Positions 53,583 to 62,645 of a stretch of 64,000 bases of DNA are shown piece after piece. This DNA comes from Neogemmobacter tilapiae. GTDB lineage: Bacteria > Pseudomonadota > Alphaproteobacteria > Rhodobacterales > Rhodobacteraceae. The DNA is taken from assembly GCF_014652215.1 (NCBI RefSeq), contig NZ_BMYJ01000008.1, forward strand, positions 62,001-126,000, given 5' to 3'. Position 1 is the stretch's first letter. Each line of letters opens with the position of its first letter. Both the position numbers and the translations under genes were made by a program. The notes below the pieces were generated by a model. That model ran no database searches and was not told the DNA's origin. It saw only the letters and a program-made list of their open reading frames with translations.

Positions 53583-54194
53583 TCATTCCAGCCCCCCAAT
53601 CCCTCGCAAATATTCCAAAGCCCCGTCATTCATCCGGTAATGCCCCGTCATCTCCCAAGCAAACAACCCCGCCTCCTCCCGCGCCCCCGCCCCGATATTG
53701 TGCAGAATCAGAGGCGTCCCATCCTCGGCCTGCCGGTCCGAAACCACGGCAATATGGGGCAGATTTCCCGGCAACAGATAGCTGACCAGATCGCCCGGCT
53801 CAAAATCCGCAGGATCGCTGGAAACCGCCAGCTCCGCCCCGGCCCGCTGGAACAGCTTTTGCAGGTTCGGAACCCGGCGGTGATCAATATTCCGGTCCGT
53901 GGTCTTCAGCCCCCAATTCGCCGGATAGGCCGCGAAATCCGCCTTCATATCCCGGTTCACCGCCAGTTGTAGATCAATCCCCAACCCCTGCCGAAACGCC
54001 CGGATGATCACATCCGTACAAACCCCCCGATCCAGCGGCACATCCCCCGCCGGAAAATCCAGGCTGACGTAAGCCGGATCATAGATCAGCGTGACCCCCA
54101 CCTGCCACCGCGCGGCGGCAGGCAGGTCAGCGATGGCCTGCGCGATGGCAGGCATGGGAAGCAGGGCAAGGGTCAGCGCGATGAAATGTTTCAT
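53583..54194 (-). CDS. DUF1287 domain protein, exported
   Basis: 203 residues, signal peptide ~1-18 (MKHFIALTLALLPMPAIA). DUF1287 looks NlpC/P60-like: Cys in DRGVCTDVIIRAFR near residue 59, the segment GDLVSYLLPGNLPHIAVVSD with candidate His, and a conserved ILHNIGAG. A periplasmic cysteine peptidase or amidase is suggested by fold only. Convergent to the YbbP-like gene. Function not shown in any relative I know of. Confidence 0.82.
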   Translation of the reverse strand: MKHFIALTLALLPMPAIAQAIADLPAAARWQVGVTLIYDPAYVSLDFPAGDVPLDRGVCTDVIIRAFRQGLGIDLQLAVNRDMKADFAAYPANWGLKTTDRNIDHRRVPNLQKLFQRAGAELAVSSDPADFEPGDLVSYLLPGNLPHIAVVSDRQAEDGTPLILHNIGAGAREEAGLFAWEMTGHYRMNDGALEYLRGIGGLE

Positions 54195-54306
54195 GCCCCC
54201 GTCTTAGCCCCCGTCCTTCGTTCTGCCTATCATCTCGCCCAGGCATGAACGGAAACCCGCCGATGCGGGGCTTTCCGGTCCCGGCAAAGCCCGCTAGGCT
54301 AACCCC

Positions 54307-55365
54307 ATGCCCGTGACCCTGACCCAGCTTTCCGATCTTGCCACCCTTGGCTTTGACGCGATCATCGACGTCCGCGCCCCCGCCGAATATGCCGAAGATC
54401 ATCTGCCCGGCGCGATCAGCCTGCCTGTCCTGTCTGATGCCGAGCGGGCCGAGGTGGGGACGATCTACAAACAGGAAAGCCCCTTCAAGGCGCGCAAAGT
54501 GGGCGGGGCCCTGGTGGCGGCCAACGCCGCCAAACATCTGCAAGGCCCGCTTGCCGACAAGGAAGGCGGCTGGCGGCCGCTCGTCTATTGCTGGCGCGGC
54601 GGGCAAAGGTCGGGCTCTTTCGCCACGATCCTGTCGCAGGTCGGCTGGCGGGTCGACACCATCGCCGGCGGCTACAGAGCTTGGCGCGGCCTGGTCGTTC
54701 AGGCTCTCTATCACGCACCTTTCCGCCATCGGTTGATCCTGCTGGATGGCAACACCGGATCGGCCAAAACGGAACTGCTGGCCCGGATGGCGGCCAAGGG
54801 CGCGCAGGTGATTGATCTGGAGAGGCTGGCCCGCCACCGCGGCAGCCTCTTTGGCGCGATGCCCGGCGGGCAGCCCAGCCAGAAAGCGTTCGAGGGTGCC
54901 TTGGCGCTGGAACTGGCGCGGCTGGACCCGGCGCGACCGGTCTTGGTCGAGGCGGAAAGCGCCAAGATCGGGAGTTGTCGCTTGCCGCCACGCCTTTGGC
55001 AGGCGATGCAAGTCGCACCACGCCTTTCGATTGCGGCCGCCGCCTCAGAACGTGCAGCCTATCTTTGCCGATCCTATGCCGACCTGACATCGGACCGCGA
55101 TCGGCTGGTCCGCATCGTGGCCAGCCTGCGCCCCCTGCATGCGGCCGAACAGATCGACGAATGGATTGGTCTCGCGGAGCGGGGCGATTTCCCAACGCTG
55201 GCGGAGGGTTTGATGATAAGACACTACGATCCGCGCTATACTCGCCACAGAGCTCGAGCTGCGGTACCGGTCATCGACCTCACCGCTCAGCGCTTGGATG
55301 AGTCGGGACTGGTCGATCTGACGGAACGTCTGATGGAGAGTATGGCACGGCTTGCCGTCCAATAG
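54307..55365 (+). CDS. mnmH: tRNA 2-selenouridine synthase
   Basis: 352 residues (also called SelU/YbbB). N-terminal rhodanese domain with active Cys95 in VYCWRGGQRSG, then a P-loop domain DGNTGSAKTELL (~147-158). Converts 2-thiouridine at tRNA wobble position 34 to 2-selenouridine using selenophosphate. The selenophosphate synthetase gene selD is not seen in the window. Start ATG 54307; no strong ribosome site is apparent. Confidence 0.92.
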   Translation: MPVTLTQLSDLATLGFDAIIDVRAPAEYAEDHLPGAISLPVLSDAERAEVGTIYKQESPFKARKVGGALVAANAAKHLQGPLADKEGGWRPLVYCWRGGQRSGSFATILSQVGWRVDTIAGGYRAWRGLVVQALYHAPFRHRLILLDGNTGSAKTELLARMAAKGAQVIDLERLARHRGSLFGAMPGGQPSQKAFEGALALELARLDPARPVLVEAESAKIGSCRLPPRLWQAMQVAPRLSIAAAASERAAYLCRSYADLTSDRDRLVRIVASLRPLHAAEQIDEWIGLAERGDFPTLAEGLMIRHYDPRYTRHRARAAVPVIDLTAQRLDESGLVDLTERLMESMARLAVQ

Positions 55366-55404
55366 CGGGGGCCAACAATATGCTGGCCCCCTAAGTTAGC
55401 CTAT

Positions 55405-56574
55405 TTACAGCGTGACCCAAGCCGCATTCTTGGCCGAAGAGCGCACGCAGGCATCGACAAACGCGACACCTGCGACGCCATCGGCCATGGTCGGGAAATG
55501 CACATCGGCGGGCAGGGGCAGGCCTGCCATGCGCGCCCGGATAGCGCGGGCCGCTTCGGCATAGATGTTGGCGAAGCCCTCCAGATAGCCCTCGGGATGG
55601 CCGGGGGGAATGCGGCTGACCCGCGCCGCTGCCGCGCCCGAACCTGCGCCGCCACGGGTGATCAGTTGCTTGGGCTGGCCGAGTTTGGTGAACCACAGCA
55701 GGTTCGGGTTCTCCTGATCCCATTCTATGCCGCCCTTGTCGCCATAGACTTGCAAACGCAGCGCGTTTTCATTGCCGGGGGAAACCTGCGAACACCACAG
55801 CATACCCCTGGCCCCGCCCTTGTAGCGCAGCAGGACATGGCCGTTGTCGTCAAGCTGCCGGCCCGGAACAAAGCGGTGCAGATCGGCGGCCAAAGCCTCG
55901 GTTTCCAGCCCCGTGACGAAAGACGCCAGGTTCTGCGCATGGGTGCCGATGTCGCCGACGGCCCCGCCGCCGCCTGAACGCGCCGGATCGGTCCGCCATT
56001 CGGCCTGTTTCGATCCGGTCTGTTCCAGCGGCGTAGAAAGCCAGTCCTGCACATATTGCACATGGAGGACGCGGATTTCGCCCAGTTCGCCGCTGGCGAC
56101 CATCTCTTGCGCCTGACGGATCATGGGATAGCCGGTGTAATTGTGCGTCAGGATGAACAAAGCGTCCGACTTTTCGGCAGCCTTGGCAAGCGATTTGGCA
56201 TCGGCCAAGGTGCCGGTCAGGGGCTTGTCGCAGATGACATGGATGCCGCGTTTCAGGAATTCCTTGGCGACCGGCGCATGCAGATGGTTTGGTGTCACGA
56301 TCGACACCGCGTTGATCCCATCCTTGCGCCGGGCCTCACGCTGGGCCATTTCGGCATAGGATGAATAGACGCGGGCCGGGTTCAGGCCGAGATCCGCGCC
56401 CGAGGCCGCCGATTTTTCGGGGGTCGAGGAAAAGCACCCCGCGACCAGTTCATATTCGCCGTCGATCCGCGCTGCGATCCGGTGGACGGCGCCGATAAAG
56501 GCATCACGCCCGCCGCCGACCATCCCTAACCGCAGTTTGGCCCCTCTGGCCACATGGGCTGCATCAATTGCCAT
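55405..56574 (-). CDS. Gfo/Idh/MocA-family oxidoreductase (second copy)
   Basis: 389 residues. Rossmann motif [18 protein letters not shown] near the N-terminus, catalytic Lys in [10 protein letters not shown] (~135), C-terminal substrate domain with [23 protein letters not shown](P)-dependent sugar, inositol or related dehydrogenase. Follows a TIM-barrel isomerase gene; a hairpin with TTTTC tail lies between them. Confidence 0.87.
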   Translation of the reverse strand: MAIDAAHVARGAKLRLGMVGGGRDAFIGAVHRIAARIDGEYELVAGCFSSTPEKSAASGADLGLNPARVYSSYAEMAQREARRKDGINAVSIVTPNHLHAPVAKEFLKRGIHVICDKPLTGTLADAKSLAKAAEKSDALFILTHNYTGYPMIRQAQEMVASGELGEIRVLHVQYVQDWLSTPLEQTGSKQAEWRTDPARSGGGGAVGDIGTHAQNLASFVTGLETEALAADLHRFVPGRQLDDNGHVLLRYKGGARGMLWCSQVSPGNENALRLQVYGDKGGIEWDQENPNLLWFTKLGQPKQLITRGGAGSGAAAARVSRIPPGHPEGYLEGFANIYAEAARAIRARMAGLPLPADVHFPTMADGVAGVAFVDACVRSSAKNAAWVTL

Positions 56575-56620
56575 CTCTCATCTCCTCGCCGCAGGCCTAT
56601 GCCTGCCTTGTCTTGTGAAA

Positions 56621-56643
56621 AGACGGGGGCAGGGCCCCCGTCT
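56621..56643 (-). terminator. Attenuator/terminator between isomerase and dehydrogenase genes
   Basis: Perfect 10-pair stem AGACGGGGGC / GCCCCCGTCT with 3-base loop, followed on the minus strand by TTTTC. Confidence 0.75.
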
Positions 56644-56652
56644 GGAACGGTG

Positions 56653-57705
56653 CTAAAGGCCCAGCATCCGCCGGTTCGCTGCTTGATCGGTGCCGCCATC
56701 GGCGAAATCGTCGAACGCCTTTTCTGTCACGCGGATGATGTGGTTTTTGACGAATTCCGCGCCTTCGCGTGCGCCATCCTCGGGGTGTTTCAGGCAGCAT
56801 TCCCATTCGACCACGGCCCAGCCTGCGAAATCATTTGCGGCCATTTTCGAGAAGATCGCGCTGAAATCGACTTGGCCGTCGCCCAAGGACCGGAAGCGTC
56901 CCGCGCGGTCCACCCAAGGGGCATAGCCCGAATAGACGCCCTGACGGCCGGTCGGGTTGAATTCGGCATCCTTGACGTGGAACATCTTGATCCGGTCTTT
57001 GTAGATGTCGATGTGGTCCAGATAATCCAAGCATTGCAGCACGTAATGCGAGGGATCGTAGAGCATATTCGCCCGTTTGTGCCCTTTGACGCGGTCAAGG
57101 AACATTTCAAACGTCGTGCCATCGAACAGGTCTTCGCCGGGGTGGATTTCGTAGCAGATGTCCACGCCGTTTTCTTCGGCCACGTTCAGGATCGGCAGCC
57201 AACGCTTGGCCAATTCATCAAAGGCGGTTTCGATCAGACCCGCCGGGCGCTGCGGCCAAGGGTAGAGATAGGGCCAAGCCAAAGCGCCCGAGAAAGACGC
57301 CATCGCGTTCAGGCCCAGACGGTTCGACGCTTTCAGCGCCTTTTTCACCTGATCGACCGCCCATTCCTGCCGCGCCTTGGGGTTGCCCCGGACGCCCGGT
57401 GCCGCAAAGCCGTCAAAGCCTGCGTCATAGGCCGGATGGACGGCGACCAACTGCCCTTGCAGGTGGGTCGAAAGCTCTGTCACCTCGATCCCGTTCGCCG
57501 CGGCCTGACCTTTGAAGTCGTCGCAATAGGTCTGGCTTTCGGCGGCCTTGTCGAGGTCGATCAGCCGACCGTCCCATGACGGCACCTGAACGCCCTTATA
57601 GCCGCAATCAGCGGCCCATTTCGTGATGCTGTCCCAGGAATTGAACGGCGCTGCATCGCCCGCGAACTGCGCCAGAAACAGCGCCGGGCCCTTGATCGTT
57701 TTCAT
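56653..57705 (-). CDS. Sugar phosphate isomerase/epimerase (second copy)
   Basis: 350 residues, TIM barrel with metal-site segments VDICYEIHPGEDLFDG, MLYDPSHYVLQ, IKMFHVKDAEF and VVEWECCLKHPE. GGAGGAG lies about 5 bases before MKTIKGP. Works with the adjacent Gfo/Idh/MocA protein, by analogy with inositol/levoglucosan-type pathways; exact substrate unknown. A LacI/GalR-like site (57776) precedes it. Confidence 0.87.
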   Translation of the reverse strand: MKTIKGPALFLAQFAGDAAPFNSWDSITKWAADCGYKGVQVPSWDGRLIDLDKAAESQTYCDDFKGQAAANGIEVTELSTHLQGQLVAVHPAYDAGFDGFAAPGVRGNPKARQEWAVDQVKKALKASNRLGLNAMASFSGALAWPYLYPWPQRPAGLIETAFDELAKRWLPILNVAEENGVDICYEIHPGEDLFDGTTFEMFLDRVKGHKRANMLYDPSHYVLQCLDYLDHIDIYKDRIKMFHVKDAEFNPTGRQGVYSGYAPWVDRAGRFRSLGDGQVDFSAIFSKMAANDFAGWAVVEWECCLKHPEDGAREGAEFVKNHIIRVTEKAFDDFADGGTDQAANRRMLGL

Positions 57706-57775
57706 CTGAACTCCTCCGATGAGTGCTGCAAGCCGCGACCCGTCCTCCCCCGTGGCGGCGGTTGGGCACACACTA

Positions 57776-57785
57776 AAAACGTTTT
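57776..57785. promoter_or_regulatory. LacI/GalR-like operator before the isomerase pair
   Basis: Palindrome AAAACGTTTT with central CG, about 71 bases before the isomerase start. Different from the 23-25 kb LacI sites, so probably a different regulator. Confidence 0.5.
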
Positions 57786-57820
57786 CATCGCGGATCAACC
57801 GCCCATCGAAGGGAATTGTT

Positions 57821-57839
57821 TCCGACTAAAAGAATCGGA
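57821..57839. promoter_or_regulatory. Candidate iron-regulator site before hemP
   Basis: Inverted repeat TCCGA-N9-TCGGA with an A-rich centre. Regulator identity (Fur, Irr or RirA) cannot be decided by eye. Confidence 0.35.
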
Positions 57840-58017
57840 CTTTACAAAACCAAGTGAATCAATCAGAAATGCGGCGAAGCCAAGCCAACCTTTGCAGGTC
57901 AGCCCGGAGAAAAGGAACAGCAAGCGAGGATGAAGGGGCATGCCGAACCCCGGTTCCGCAGATGCCCGCACCCCCGCCCAAACCGGGCCTGATGCGGCTG
58001 TAGAGGAGACGCTGAAG

Positions 58018-58179
58018 ATGAACGCCTATGTCGAAGCCCAGACCTTGATTCAGGACACGACCCCGATCCATGACGCGATGAACCTGACCTCGGGCGGTTC
58101 GCTGGCACGGATCGTGTTGAACGGTCAGGTCTATTCGCTGCGGATCACCCGCGCGGGCAAATTGATTCTGACCAAGTAA
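58018..58179 (+). CDS. hemP: Hemin uptake protein HemP
   Basis: 53 residues. The C-terminal half matches HemP: GGSLARIVLNGQVYSLRITR followed by AGKLILTK. Start MNAYVEA has GAGGAG about 10 bases ahead; longer upstream frames lack family similarity. In other bacteria hemP marks iron/haem uptake operons. It leads the seven-gene iron cluster here; the imelysin gene starts 11 bases on. No haem receptor lies nearby. Confidence 0.88.
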   Translation: MNAYVEAQTLIQDTTPIHDAMNLTSGGSLARIVLNGQVYSLRITRAGKLILTK

Positions 58180-58190
58180 CGGATAACGAA

Positions 58191-59444
58191 ATGAAACGTC
58201 TGACCGCTGCCTTGCTGATCACCACCCTGATGCCCTTGCCGCTGCTGGCGGCAACGCCCGAAGGTGTCGTGGCAAACTATGCCAATATCGCTGAAGCCAA
58301 GTTTCAGGACAGCCTGACCACGGCGCAGGCGCTGAAAGTGGCGGTGGATGCGCTGGTGGCCAACCCGTCAGACGAAACGCTGCAAGCGGCGCGCACGGCT
58401 TGGCTTGCCGCCCGTGTGCCCTATCAGCAGACCGAAGCCTATCGTTTCGGCAATGCGGCGGTGGACGACTGGGAAGGCAAGGTCAACGCCTGGCCCTTGG
58501 ACGAAGGCCTGATCGATTATGTCGAAGGCGCGGAAGTGGGGGGTGAAAACCCGCTGGCGACCGCCAATGTCATTGCGAACCCGAAGCTGACGATTGCCGG
58601 AGCCGAGGTGGACGCCAGCGCCATCACGCCGGAACTGCTGGGCGGCACGCTGCAAGAGGCGGACGGGATCGAATCGAATGTCGCCACCGGCTATCACGCC
58701 ATCGAATTCCTGCTGTGGGGGCAGGATCTGAACGGAACGGGCCCCGGTGCGGGGGCCCGTCCGGCCAGCGATTTCGTGCAAGGCGATGCCTGCACGGGCG
58801 GCAATTGTGACCGCCGGGTGGCCTATCTGGTGGCTGCGACCGACCTTTTGATTACCGATCTGGAAGAAATGGTTGCCGCTTGGGGTGCCGATGGGGTGGC
58901 CCGTGCCGCCGTGACCACCGATCCGAAGGCAGGCTTGACGGCGATGCTGACGGGGATGGGCAGCCTTTCCTATGGCGAACTGGCCGGCGAGCGGATCAAG
59001 CTGGGCCTGATGCTGAATGACCCGGAAGAGGAACACGACTGCTTCTCGGACAACACGCACAACAGCCACTACTATGACGGTGTGGGCATTCAGGGCGTCT
59101 ATCTGGGCAGCTATACCCGCATTGATGGCTCGGTTGTGTCGGGCGAGTCTTTGGCGGAACTGGTGGCCGCAAAGGATGCGGCGCTGGACACGCAGTTGAA
59201 GGCGGAACTCGACGCTTCGGTCGCGGCCTTGGGGGCGATCAAGACGGCGGCGGAAGAAGGCTTTGCCTATGACCAGATGCTGGCGACCGGCGATGCCAAA
59301 GGCGAAGCCTTGATCATGGGTGCGGTTGACGCGCTTGTGACGCAGACGAAATCCATCGAACGGGCGGTTGTGGCTTTGGAACTGGACGCGATTGCCGTCG
59401 AAGGTTCCGACAGCCTTGATAACCCGAACGCTGTTTTCCAATAG
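58191..59444 (+). CDS. Imelysin-family iron-regulated protein (long form)
   Basis: 417 residues with signal peptide ~1-20 (ends LLAA). Imelysin helical fold; the GxHxxE signature is present as GYHAIEFLLWGQD (~164). The second half includes the HDCFSDNTHNSHYYD segment typical of the IrpA/ICMP branch. Iron-regulated periplasmic proteins, now thought to bind iron or act in iron uptake rather than as peptidases. First of two imelysins in this cluster. Confidence 0.9.
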   Translation: MKRLTAALLITTLMPLPLLAATPEGVVANYANIAEAKFQDSLTTAQALKVAVDALVANPSDETLQAARTAWLAARVPYQQTEAYRFGNAAVDDWEGKVNAWPLDEGLIDYVEGAEVGGENPLATANVIANPKLTIAGAEVDASAITPELLGGTLQEADGIESNVATGYHAIEFLLWGQDLNGTGPGAGARPASDFVQGDACTGGNCDRRVAYLVAATDLLITDLEEMVAAWGADGVARAAVTTDPKAGLTAMLTGMGSLSYGELAGERIKLGLMLNDPEEEHDCFSDNTHNSHYYDGVGIQGVYLGSYTRIDGSVVSGESLAELVAAKDAALDTQLKAELDASVAALGAIKTAAEEGFAYDQMLATGDAKGEALIMGAVDALVTQTKSIERAVVALELDAIAVEGSDSLDNPNAVFQ

Positions 59445-59453
59445 GAACATCCG

Positions 59454-59729
59454 GTGATCGTCTGTTCCTGCCAGAACATCAGCGATACGGACATCCGGCG
59501 CGCCGTCCAATGGATGCGCGCGTCGGACCCCTTGACGCTGGTGACAGCGGGCAAGATTTACCATGCCTTGGGTAAACGCGCGGATTGCGGCGGCTGTATG
59601 CCGCTTTTCGTCGATCAGATGCGAAAATCCGAAGGCTTCCAAGTGCCTGCAACTTTGCGTAATCTTCGCGTGACAGCAAACGCCATCAGCGAGGAGATTG
59701 CAGATGAAGGGCGACGCCAAGGTTATTGA
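59454..59729 (+). CDS. bfd: Bacterioferritin-associated ferredoxin
   Basis: 91 residues from a GTG start. [2Fe-2S] ligands CSC at residues 4-6 and CGGC at 45-48 ([21 protein letters not shown]). Reduces bacterioferritin to release stored iron. Overlaps bfr by 26 bases. The C-terminal ~20 residues are an extension beyond most Bfd proteins. Confidence 0.9.
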   Translation: MIVCSCQNISDTDIRRAVQWMRASDPLTLVTAGKIYHALGKRADCGGCMPLFVDQMRKSEGFQVPATLRNLRVTANAISEEIADEGRRQGY

Positions 59730-60189
59730 GTATCTGAACGCGGCCTTGCGGTCGGAACTGACGGCGGTCAGCCAATATTGGCTGCATTATCGTCTGCAAG
59801 ACGACTGGGGCTATGGCAAGATTGCCGCGAAAAGCCGGGCGGAAAGCATTGAAGAGATGAACCATGCGGATCGTCTGATCACGCGGATCATTTTCCTTGA
59901 GGGGCATCCGAACCTGCAAAAGCTGGACCCGCTGCGCATCGGGCAGAACCTCCGGGAAACGATGGAATGTGACCTTGCGGGGGAGCATGACGCGCGAAAC
60001 CTTTATATGGAAGCGCGGGATTACTGCGAAAAGGTGGGCGACCATGTGTCGAAAGCCCTGTTCGAGGCGCTGATTGCCGATGAAGAGGGGCATATCGACT
60101 TTCTGGAAACCCAGATCGGTCTGCATGACCGGCTGGGGGCCGAAAACTATGGCCTGCTGAACGCCAATTCGGCGGATCAGGCGGAGTAA
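59704..60189 (+). CDS. bfr: Bacterioferritin
   Basis: 161 residues, four-helix ferritin fold. Ferroxidase residues are in [16 protein letters not shown] (Glu18), EEMNHADRL (Glu51/His54) and [10 protein letters not shown]. Haem axial Met is likely within the EEMNHAD segment. Stores iron as a 24-mer. Start ATG 59704 has GAGGAG 7 bases ahead, inside the end of bfd. Confidence 0.95.
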   Translation: MKGDAKVIEYLNAALRSELTAVSQYWLHYRLQDDWGYGKIAAKSRAESIEEMNHADRLITRIIFLEGHPNLQKLDPLRIGQNLRETMECDLAGEHDARNLYMEARDYCEKVGDHVSKALFEALIADEEGHIDFLETQIGLHDRLGAENYGLLNANSADQAE

Positions 60190-60194
60190 CCCTG

Positions 60195-61682
60195 ATGCGG
60201 CCCTTGTTTTTATGCGCAGGGGCCGCGTTCGTTTGGGCCAGTGTTGCAGGGGGGCAGATTGGCCCTTTGGACCCCCATCTGAACTGGCAGGCCTGGGATC
60301 AGGGGCAGGCCGAACGGGCGGAGAACGCCCTTGTGCCGCCTGAGGCGTTTGATCTTCCGCAACCGTTTGAAGGCCTGTCCGGGGGGGCGGGGAGCATTCG
60401 GGCGGATGAGAGCCGGGATGTGTTTTCCGAACCTTCGGCGAATATGGGTTTTGACCGGTTGATGGATTTCCAACTGGGCAACGCCTTGTTTCGCAAGCTT
60501 TGGGTGGCGTCGCCCGCCTCGACCAAGGCGTCGGATGGGTTGGGGCCGCTTTACAATTCGCGATCTTGTCAGGATTGCCACATCCGCGACGGGCGGGGGA
60601 TGATGCCGGAAGCGGGGCAGGTGCCGATGGCGCTGCTGGTGCGGCTGGGGATGGTGGGGGATGGGGTTTTGCCGGGTGCGCCGGTGCCGCCGCATCCGGT
60701 GCTGGGCTATCAGGTGCAGACCTTTGCCGCGCCGGGTTTGCAAGCCGAGGCGGTGGTGGGGCTGGAATGGGCCGAGGAAAGCGTTCGTTTGGGGGATGGG
60801 ACCACGGTTTCGCTGCGGCGCCCGCTGGTTTCGGTGACGGGGGCGGAGGGGGCGGCTTTGTCGGCGCGATTGGCGCCGCAGATGATCGGGCTGGGGCTGC
60901 TGGAAGCTATTCCGATGTTGGTTCTGGCGGAACGGGTGGACCCGGACGATGCCGATGGCAACGGGATTTCGGGGCGGTTGAACATGGTCTGGTCGGCGGC
61001 GCATCAACAGATGCTGCCGGGGCGTTTTGGATGGAAGGCGGGGCGGGCGACTCTGGCGGATCAGACGGCCTCGGCGCTGTTCGGCGACATGGGGCTGTCG
61101 AACCCTTTGGTGCCGCTGCCGCAGGGGGATTGCACCGCCGCGCAAAAGGATTGTCTGGCGCTGCCGAACGGGCAAGAGGCGGGCGTGCGTGATGGGTTGG
61201 AGGTGGATCAGACCTCATTCGATCTGATCAACTTTTATTCGCGCAATCTGGCGGTGCCCCGGCGGCGGGGCGAGGGGGATGCGCAGGTTTTGCAGGGCAA
61301 GGCCTTGTTCAACGCGATTGGTTGCGTGGATTGCCACCGGCCTGCCTATGTGACCCATGCTTTGCCGGATCAGCCGGAGCAATCGTTCCAGCTGATCTGG
61401 CCCTATTCCGACCTTTTGCTGCATGACATGGGGCCGGGGCTGGCGGATGATCTGCCGGAAGGGCTGGCCATGGGTTCGGAATGGCGGACCGCGCCTTTGT
61501 GGGGGCTGGGGCTGACGGCGCAGGTTTCAGGGCAGTTTACGCTGCTGCATGATGGTCGGGCGCGGTCGATCTTGGAAGCTGTGCTTTGGCATGGCGGCGA
61601 GGCGCAAGGGCCGCGTGATGCCGTGGTGTCGATGCCTGCGGAAGACCGCGCGGCTTTGTTGAAATTTCTGGAGTCGCTGTGA
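60195..61682 (+). CDS. Di-haem oxidoreductase (DHOR/DUF1111 family)
   Basis: 495 residues with N-terminal signal sequence (~1-20). Two c-type haem motifs: SCQDCHIRDG (~120) and GCVDCHRP (~378). Related to MauG/cytochrome c peroxidases and often found next to imelysins. It may oxidise iron or deliver electrons in periplasmic iron uptake, inferred only from context. Its stop overlaps the next start by one base (TGATG). Confidence 0.87.
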   Translation: MRPLFLCAGAAFVWASVAGGQIGPLDPHLNWQAWDQGQAERAENALVPPEAFDLPQPFEGLSGGAGSIRADESRDVFSEPSANMGFDRLMDFQLGNALFRKLWVASPASTKASDGLGPLYNSRSCQDCHIRDGRGMMPEAGQVPMALLVRLGMVGDGVLPGAPVPPHPVLGYQVQTFAAPGLQAEAVVGLEWAEESVRLGDGTTVSLRRPLVSVTGAEGAALSARLAPQMIGLGLLEAIPMLVLAERVDPDDADGNGISGRLNMVWSAAHQQMLPGRFGWKAGRATLADQTASALFGDMGLSNPLVPLPQGDCTAAQKDCLALPNGQEAGVRDGLEVDQTSFDLINFYSRNLAVPRRRGEGDAQVLQGKALFNAIGCVDCHRPAYVTHALPDQPEQSFQLIWPYSDLLLHDMGPGLADDLPEGLAMGSEWRTAPLWGLGLTAQVSGQFTLLHDGRARSILEAVLWHGGEAQGPRDAVVSMPAEDRAALLKFLESL

Positions 61683-62644
61683 TGCGTCTGATGCTTGGCT
61701 TTTGTTTTGCGCTGGCGACCCCGGCGGCCGCCGATGTGGCGGATGCGCTGAATACGGTGATCCTGCCGGGCTATGCGGGTTTTGCCACGGCGACGGCGGC
61801 TTTGGATCAGGCGGCGCAGGCGGATTGTGCGCCGGAAGGGTTGCAGGACGAATGGAACGCGGCCTTTGACGCCTGGATGCGGGTGGGTTTTCTGCGGCTG
61901 GGGCCGGGAGAGGGCGAGGGGCGCAATCTGGCGATTGCTTTCTGGCCCGACCCGAAAGGGCTGGGGGCCAAGGCGCAGGCGGGGATGCTGAAATCGGGGG
62001 AGATTCCGGCGGAATTTGGCGAAGTCTCGGTCGCGGCGCGGGGGCTGTTCGGATTGGAACGGTTGCTTTACCCGCAGGATGCGATTTTCAAGGCTGAGGC
62101 CGCCTGCCGGCTGATCCGCGCGACAACCGCCGATCTGGCGCGGATGGCGGCGGAACTGTCCGCCGAATGGCCCCCCTATGCGGCGCGGATGCAAGCGCCG
62201 GGTGCAGTTGGGGAGACGGAGTTCTTGACCGAGGCCGAGGTGAAACGCGCCCTGTTGACGGCGTTGGTGACGGGGGTGGAATTCCAAAAGGACAGCCGAT
62301 TGGGCCGCCCCTTGGGGGATTTTGATCGGCCCCGACCGGAGCGGGCGGAGGCGCGGGCCTCTGGCCGTTCCGCGCGCAATGTGGATCTGTCGCTGCGCGC
62401 CTTGCGCGACCTGACGGCGGCGCTGGCCCCCGAGGCGGCGGTGACACTGGCAGCTTTGGACAAGGCGATTGCGACGGCGGAGGGGCTGGATGATCCGGTC
62501 TTTGCGGGGGTGGCCGAGCCGGGCAGTCGGTTGAAGGTGGAAATTCTGCAACAGCAGGTGACGGCGGCGAAGGATGCGATGATGGCCGAACTGGTGCCCG
62601 CCTTGGGCGTCGGCACCGGGTTCAACGCGGCGGATGGGGACTGA
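61682..62644 (+). CDS. Imelysin-family protein (short form)
   Basis: 320 residues with signal peptide (~1-18, ends AAA-DVA). Imelysin domain, but the signature region reads GLFGLE instead of GxHxxE, so the His is Phe. Start ATG overlaps the previous stop by one base. The second imelysin beside DHOR and DUF1513 is a common arrangement; metal binding may differ from the long form. Confidence 0.85.
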   Translation: MRLMLGFCFALATPAAADVADALNTVILPGYAGFATATAALDQAAQADCAPEGLQDEWNAAFDAWMRVGFLRLGPGEGEGRNLAIAFWPDPKGLGAKAQAGMLKSGEIPAEFGEVSVAARGLFGLERLLYPQDAIFKAEAACRLIRATTADLARMAAELSAEWPPYAARMQAPGAVGETEFLTEAEVKRALLTALVTGVEFQKDSRLGRPLGDFDRPRPERAEARASGRSARNVDLSLRALRDLTAALAPEAAVTLAALDKAIATAEGLDDPVFAGVAEPGSRLKVEILQQQVTAAKDAMMAELVPALGVGTGFNAADGD

Positions 62645-62645
62645 C

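Larger units (their letters stand above)
57706..58017. other. Divergent promoter region, isomerase / iron cluster
   Basis: 312 bases, no gene seen. AAAACGTTTT at 57776-57785 is a LacI/GalR-type palindrome facing the isomerase gene. TCCGA-N9-TCGGA at 57821-57839 is a 19-base inverted repeat in AT-rich sequence, a candidate iron-regulator site for the hemP side. GAGGAG near 58002 belongs to hemP. Confidence 0.5.
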
